In this document: positions 60,775 through 64,000 of the stretch, piece by piece
Numbering within the stretch: the first letter of the stretch is position 1
Layout of the letters: each line of letters begins with the position of its first letter
The notes under the pieces: generated by a model
Databases searched by the model: none
The model's input: only the letters and a program-made list of their open reading frames with translations
Told to the model about the DNA's origin: nothing
Program-made: the position numbers and the translations under genes
Assembly: GCA_963827705.1 (NCBI GenBank)
Contig: CAWHBN010000009.1
Coordinates: forward strand, 1 to 64,000
Direction: 5' to 3'
Source of the DNA: JACDAN01 sp963827705
GTDB taxonomy: Bacteria > Actinomycetota > Thermoleophilia > Gaiellales > Gaiellaceae
Length of the DNA stretch: 64,000 bases

Positions 60775-63057
60775 TCACGCGCCCTGTCGCGTCGTGATCC
60801 GCCGTCCGTCGCTCTCGATCACGATGCTGCCCTGGCGATCGGTCCTGAAGACGTCGAGACCGGGAGCCGCGTCCAGCGCGGCCAGTGTGGAGGGCGTCGG
60901 GTGCCCGTAGTCGTTGTTCCTGCCGCACGAGATCACCGCAACTTCCGGTCGGGTGAGCGCGAGCAGGCGCGGCAACCCGTCATCGGCCGATCCATGGTGT
61001 GCGACCTTGAGGATCTCGACTGGGGGCGGACTGAGCGGCAGCGTCACCGGAGACTCCGCGTCCGCCGTGAGCAGCACGTCGACACTGCCGTACGAGGCGA
61101 GGATCACGGTCGCGAAGAGATTCGGATCCTCGTGTTCGGGCGGGTCGCCGGCTGGCCAGAGCACACGCAGGCGGAGCGCCCCCAGACTGAAGCCAAGCCC
61201 GGCCCGCGCGGTCAGCAGAGGGACATGGCGCTCGCGGGCCTCGGCGAGCGCGGCGTCGTGCTCGGGGCTCTCAGCCGGGATCTCCGGATCGAGGATTCGA
61301 CCAACGTGGACATGGCGGAGCAGCTCGGCCGCACCGCCGACATGGTCACGCTGCGGGTGGGTCAGCACCGCGAGCGCGAGGTCACGCACACCGAGCTTGC
61401 GCAACTGGTCGTCGACGTCTCCTTCGGGCGGGCCCTGGTCGACGAGTACCGCTCCCTCCCGGACTTCCAGGAGGATCGCGTCTCCCTGGCCGACGTCCAG
61501 AACGGTCAGCCGGAACCCGGACGGCGGCGGGCGCGACTCCTGCGGGCGGATCTGCCAGGCCGCCGTGACCAGCACGGCCAGACCGGCGACGAGCGCGAGG
61601 CCCGGCCGCCTCCAGCGGGGTAGGCGCGCCCAGGCGACCAGCGCGATGAGTGCCATGCCACCGATCGCGAGCGCGGCGGACGCTTCGAGGTCAGCCCCGG
61701 GCAGCCCGCCGACGAGCCGCGCGCAGGCCGCCACGTAGGCCGCCAGCCAACCGTTCACCCAGCCGGCGGCTACGGCCGCGGGCGGGAGCACCTGATCGAG
61801 AAGGGCGGTCAGCAGCGCCAGACTGAACGAGACGCCCACGACCGGCGCGGCCAACGCGTTGCTGAGGATCGAGTAGGCGGGAACCGAGCCGAACTGGAGG
61901 AGCAGAATCGGCGCCGTGACGGCCCCGCACGCGCCCGAGACCGCGACGATCGTGCCGAGCCACTTCGGAACGGGATACCCCTCGAGGATGCGTTCGAGCC
62001 GCGGAACGAGGACGAAGATCGCCGCCACCGCCGCGAACGAGAGCTGGAAGCCGGGCTCGTAGAGGCTGTACGGGTTCCACGCGAGGAGGAGCGCGGCTCC
62101 GAGCAGGAGGAAATACCAGCGGTCCCGCGGCCGCGCGGCGAGCCACGCGAGTGACGCCAGCGCGCCAGCGACCCCTGCACGAACGACCGACGGCTGCCAT
62201 CCGACCGCCAGGACATACGCGCCGATTGCTGCGAGTGCGCCGAGCTCCGCCACGAAGCGCGAGATCCCGAGCAGCCAGGCAAGCACGAGGACTCCCCCTG
62301 CGACGAAGGCGACGTTCTGACCAGACACGGCCAGGAGGTGGTAGAGCCCGGACGAGCGGAAGTCGTCCTGCAGCTCCTGGCCGAGCCCTTCGTCCTCGCC
62401 GAGAACGAGCCCGGCCAGGACCGCACGCCGTTCTCCCGCGAGCCCGGGTGCGATCGACGCGGCCAGCCGCTCTCGGACGCGATCCGCGACGCCGGCGAGG
62501 CCGCCTCTCCGCCCGACGAGCCGCCACTCCCGCCCGCGCGCGACGACGTGGACACCGCGGCGGCGCAGGAATGCCCGCTCGTCGAAGCCGTCACTTGGCC
62601 CGCGAGGCTCCCGCAGCTCGACCGCAGTCTCGACGAGAGCGCCCTGCGGCGGTGCCCTCCCGGGCGGAAGCTCGAGCAGAACCGGCTCGCGCAGGTGGAG
62701 CGAACGAAAGGACCGCACGCGCGCCGGGACGCGAATGCTGTACGGCGACCGGCGCGCCGGCCCGGTGACCTCGAGAACCGCGCGCCCGGTCTCGCCCACC
62801 CGGGGGGCAAGCAGGCTCCGGTCGAGAGCGTCCAGACGGATGCTGCCCCACCACAACCCGCCTGCACCCAGCGCCAGCGCGAGCACAGCAATCCTCCCGC
62901 CGCGCCCTACGCACGCGGCCGAGACCACGGCGCCCACCAACGCGAGGGCAAGGACGAGGTTCGAGGAGCTCCGAACGACCGCGGCGAGTACGAGCCCCGC
63001 GCAGAGCGCGAACGCGAGCACGTGCGGCGCGTACCGCTCCAGGAACGCGACGTTCAT
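60775..63057 (-). CDS. comEC: Competence protein ComEC
   Basis: The DNA-uptake channel, 760 residues. An N-terminal membrane and OB-like part (LVLALALVGAVVSAACVG), the Competence domain (LYHLLAVSGQNVAFVAGGVL) with about ten helices, and a C-terminal metallo-beta-lactamase-like domain (VLDVGQGDAILLE, LTHPQRDHVGGA). The classical HxHxDH is reduced to HPQRDH. Coupled to comEA (ATGA) and followed by holA, the usual order. Confidence 0.94.
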   Translation of the reverse strand: MNVAFLERYAPHVLAFALCAGLVLAAVVRSSSNLVLALALVGAVVSAACVGRGGRIAVLALALGAGGLWWGSIRLDALDRSLLAPRVGETGRAVLEVTGPARRSPYSIRVPARVRSFRSLHLREPVLLELPPGRAPPQGALVETAVELREPRGPSDGFDERAFLRRRGVHVVARGREWRLVGRRGGLAGVADRVRERLAASIAPGLAGERRAVLAGLVLGEDEGLGQELQDDFRSSGLYHLLAVSGQNVAFVAGGVLVLAWLLGISRFVAELGALAAIGAYVLAVGWQPSVVRAGVAGALASLAWLAARPRDRWYFLLLGAALLLAWNPYSLYEPGFQLSFAAVAAIFVLVPRLERILEGYPVPKWLGTIVAVSGACGAVTAPILLLQFGSVPAYSILSNALAAPVVGVSFSLALLTALLDQVLPPAAVAAGWVNGWLAAYVAACARLVGGLPGADLEASAALAIGGMALIALVAWARLPRWRRPGLALVAGLAVLVTAAWQIRPQESRPPPSGFRLTVLDVGQGDAILLEVREGAVLVDQGPPEGDVDDQLRKLGVRDLALAVLTHPQRDHVGGAAELLRHVHVGRILDPEIPAESPEHDAALAEARERHVPLLTARAGLGFSLGALRLRVLWPAGDPPEHEDPNLFATVILASYGSVDVLLTADAESPVTLPLSPPPVEILKVAHHGSADDGLPRLLALTRPEVAVISCGRNNDYGHPTPSTLAALDAAPGLDVFRTDRQGSIVIESDGRRITTRQGA

Positions 63058-63647
63058 GGCGCCACCAACTCGCGCAGCTGCTCCAGCCTGGCCGGCCCGA
63101 TGCCAGGGATCGCATCGAGGTCGTCGACTGAGCTGAAGGCGCCGTGCTGCTCCCGGTGGTCGAGAATCTTCTGCGCCGTCACGGGCCCGACGCCGGGAAG
63201 CGCGTCCAGCTCTTCGAGCGTCGCCGTGTTCAGGTGAACCGGGCCACCGGCTGCGCCGCCAACACCGCCCTCGCCTGTCTCCGAAGCGGCGCCTGCCTCG
63301 ACCACCTCCCGGCGCGGAACGACCACCTGGCTTCCGTCGGAGACCTGGGCAGCGAGGTTGACGAGACTCAGGTCGGCTCGCCGGGTGGCGCCGCCGGCGC
63401 GGCGGACCGCATCCGCGATTCGAGCGCCGTGGACGAGCCGGTAGAGCCCCGGCCGCCGAACCGCGCCGACGACGTGGACGACGAGGCGAGGCGGCGCCGC
63501 CGCTTCGATCTCCCCTGCCTCGGGCGGGGGACGCTCGACGGTGGCGGTGCCGCTGCCGACGAAGAACCGCCCCGCGACGAACAGCGCGGCTACGAGCAGC
63601 GCGGCGCCAACGAGCGCGCGCGCACGCGTGACCTGCAAGTCGTGCAT
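63054..63647 (-). CDS. comEA: Competence DNA-binding protein ComEA
   Basis: A 197-residue DNA-binding receptor of the uptake system: one N-terminal membrane anchor (LVGAALLVAALFVAG), an SLBB domain (VVHVVGAVRRPGLYRLV), a glycine-rich linker, and the helix-hairpin-helix pair (LDALPGVGPVTAQKILDHRE, FSSVDDLDAIPGIGPARLEQ). The upstream intergenic stretch (63648-63854) has no other ORF. Confidence 0.95.
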   Translation of the reverse strand: MHDLQVTRARALVGAALLVAALFVAGRFFVGSGTATVERPPPEAGEIEAAAPPRLVVHVVGAVRRPGLYRLVHGARIADAVRRAGGATRRADLSLVNLAAQVSDGSQVVVPRREVVEAGAASETGEGGVGGAAGGPVHLNTATLEELDALPGVGPVTAQKILDHREQHGAFSSVDDLDAIPGIGPARLEQLRELVAP

Positions 63648-63854
63648 GCAGACGATCGTGGCGACGGACCCGTCGCGTGTCCGTCACCGCAATGCGCCAA
63701 AGGTGTGACGGTTTCGGCGGAAACGGCGTCCGGCGACGCTGACGACGACCATTCGGTCCTGGGCTCACCCGGCCCTCGTCGGCGCCCGGCGCGGTCAGAG
63801 CCGGCGGGGTCACCGCCGGTGGTGCGAGGATCGGCATACGAGCTACGGATTGGC

Positions 63855-64000
63855 ATGAGCGCACTGACGAAGATCAGCGACCACGTCTACTGCCTGCCTC
63901 CCGGGCCGCCTGACCGGCCGTCCCTGTGCGCGGTCGTCGGCACCCGTCGAACGCTGATGCTCGATGCAGGAAGCTCGGCCGCGCATGCGCGAATCGCCCT
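63855..64000 (+). CDS. Metallo-beta-lactamase fold hydrolase, N-terminal fragment
   Basis: An ORF of 48 codons open to the window edge. The start MSALTKISDHVYCLPPG and then LCAVVGTRRTLMLDAGSS match the N-terminal strands of metallo-beta-lactamase proteins (the DAGSS turn before the HxHxDH motif). TACGGA (63844-63849) lies 5 nt before the ATG. The rest of the gene is outside the window. Confidence 0.6.
   Translation, partial: MSALTKISDHVYCLPPGPPDRPSLCAVVGTRRTLMLDAGSSAAHARIA

Overview
The window is high-GC, densely packed DNA from an actinobacterium, most likely of the Thermoleophilia (Gaiellales/Solirubrobacterales) type. This rests on the GC content, frequent GTG starts, many apparently leaderless genes with a -10 box 5-9 nt before the start codon, a SARP-type regulator, an actinobacterial PPi-type phosphofructokinase, and gene pairs joined by ATGA/GTGA (and apparently CTGA) overlaps. 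The lineage is an inference from style and gene content; no rRNA is present. At least four otherwise conserved genes (polA, murJ, a GNAT acetyltransferase, a methyltransferase) each carry one single-base indel, so the assembly is probably draft or metagenomic and frameshifts should be read with caution. Layout, 0-20 kb (signalling and accessory): two divergent Ser/Thr protein kinases; an XRE regulator facing a 28-codon membrane-peptide gene with a strong ribosome site and a hairpin terminator; a giant SARP/BTAD + class III cyclase + AAA + TPR regulator; then a rightward cluster of secreted proteins (PPC-like, Ig-like and PASTA domains), the last two frameshifted. Both upstream regions of this cluster carry three direct repeats at an 11-bp period ending 9-10 nt before a -10 box, the layout of SARP operators, and the SARP gene is divergent and adjacent, so this looks like a self-contained SARP regulon. 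Next come two MFS exporters, a DUF4097 'toastrack' protein, a 28-residue basic peptide and a ribbon-helix-helix regulator in one overlapping operon, whose promoter holds a perfect inverted repeat between -35 and -10; divergent from it is a second cyclase/AAA/TPR protein. 20-35 kb: coaE, rpsA, an alpha/beta hydrolase and polA leftward; two GNAT acetyltransferases and a LarA-like DUF2088 protein rightward; a complete branched-chain amino acid ABC transporter (livJ-livH-livM-livG-livF) leftward; tRNA-Leu(CAA); and a PPi-type phosphofructokinase. 35-45 kb: a haem-peroxidase-like (DUF7405-like) exported protein, a lipoprotein, a membrane spermidine-synthase-like protein, a GT39-type glycosyltransferase and a TIM-barrel protein in one leftward run; then deoC with a full-length and a short aldehyde dehydrogenase, and a methyltransferase. 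45-64 kb is core housekeeping, mostly leftward: phoH-ybeY-(DgkA-PAP2 fusion)-cdd-era; a PLP-dependent decarboxylase; murJ-lepA-hemW-hrcA-dnaJ-prmA-mtaB-HIT-yqeY; rpsT; holA; comEC and comEA; and the start of a metallo-beta-lactamase-fold gene running off the right edge. No CRISPR, rRNA, insertion sequence, integrase or phage gene was seen, and no gap longer than about 300 bases lacks a gene.
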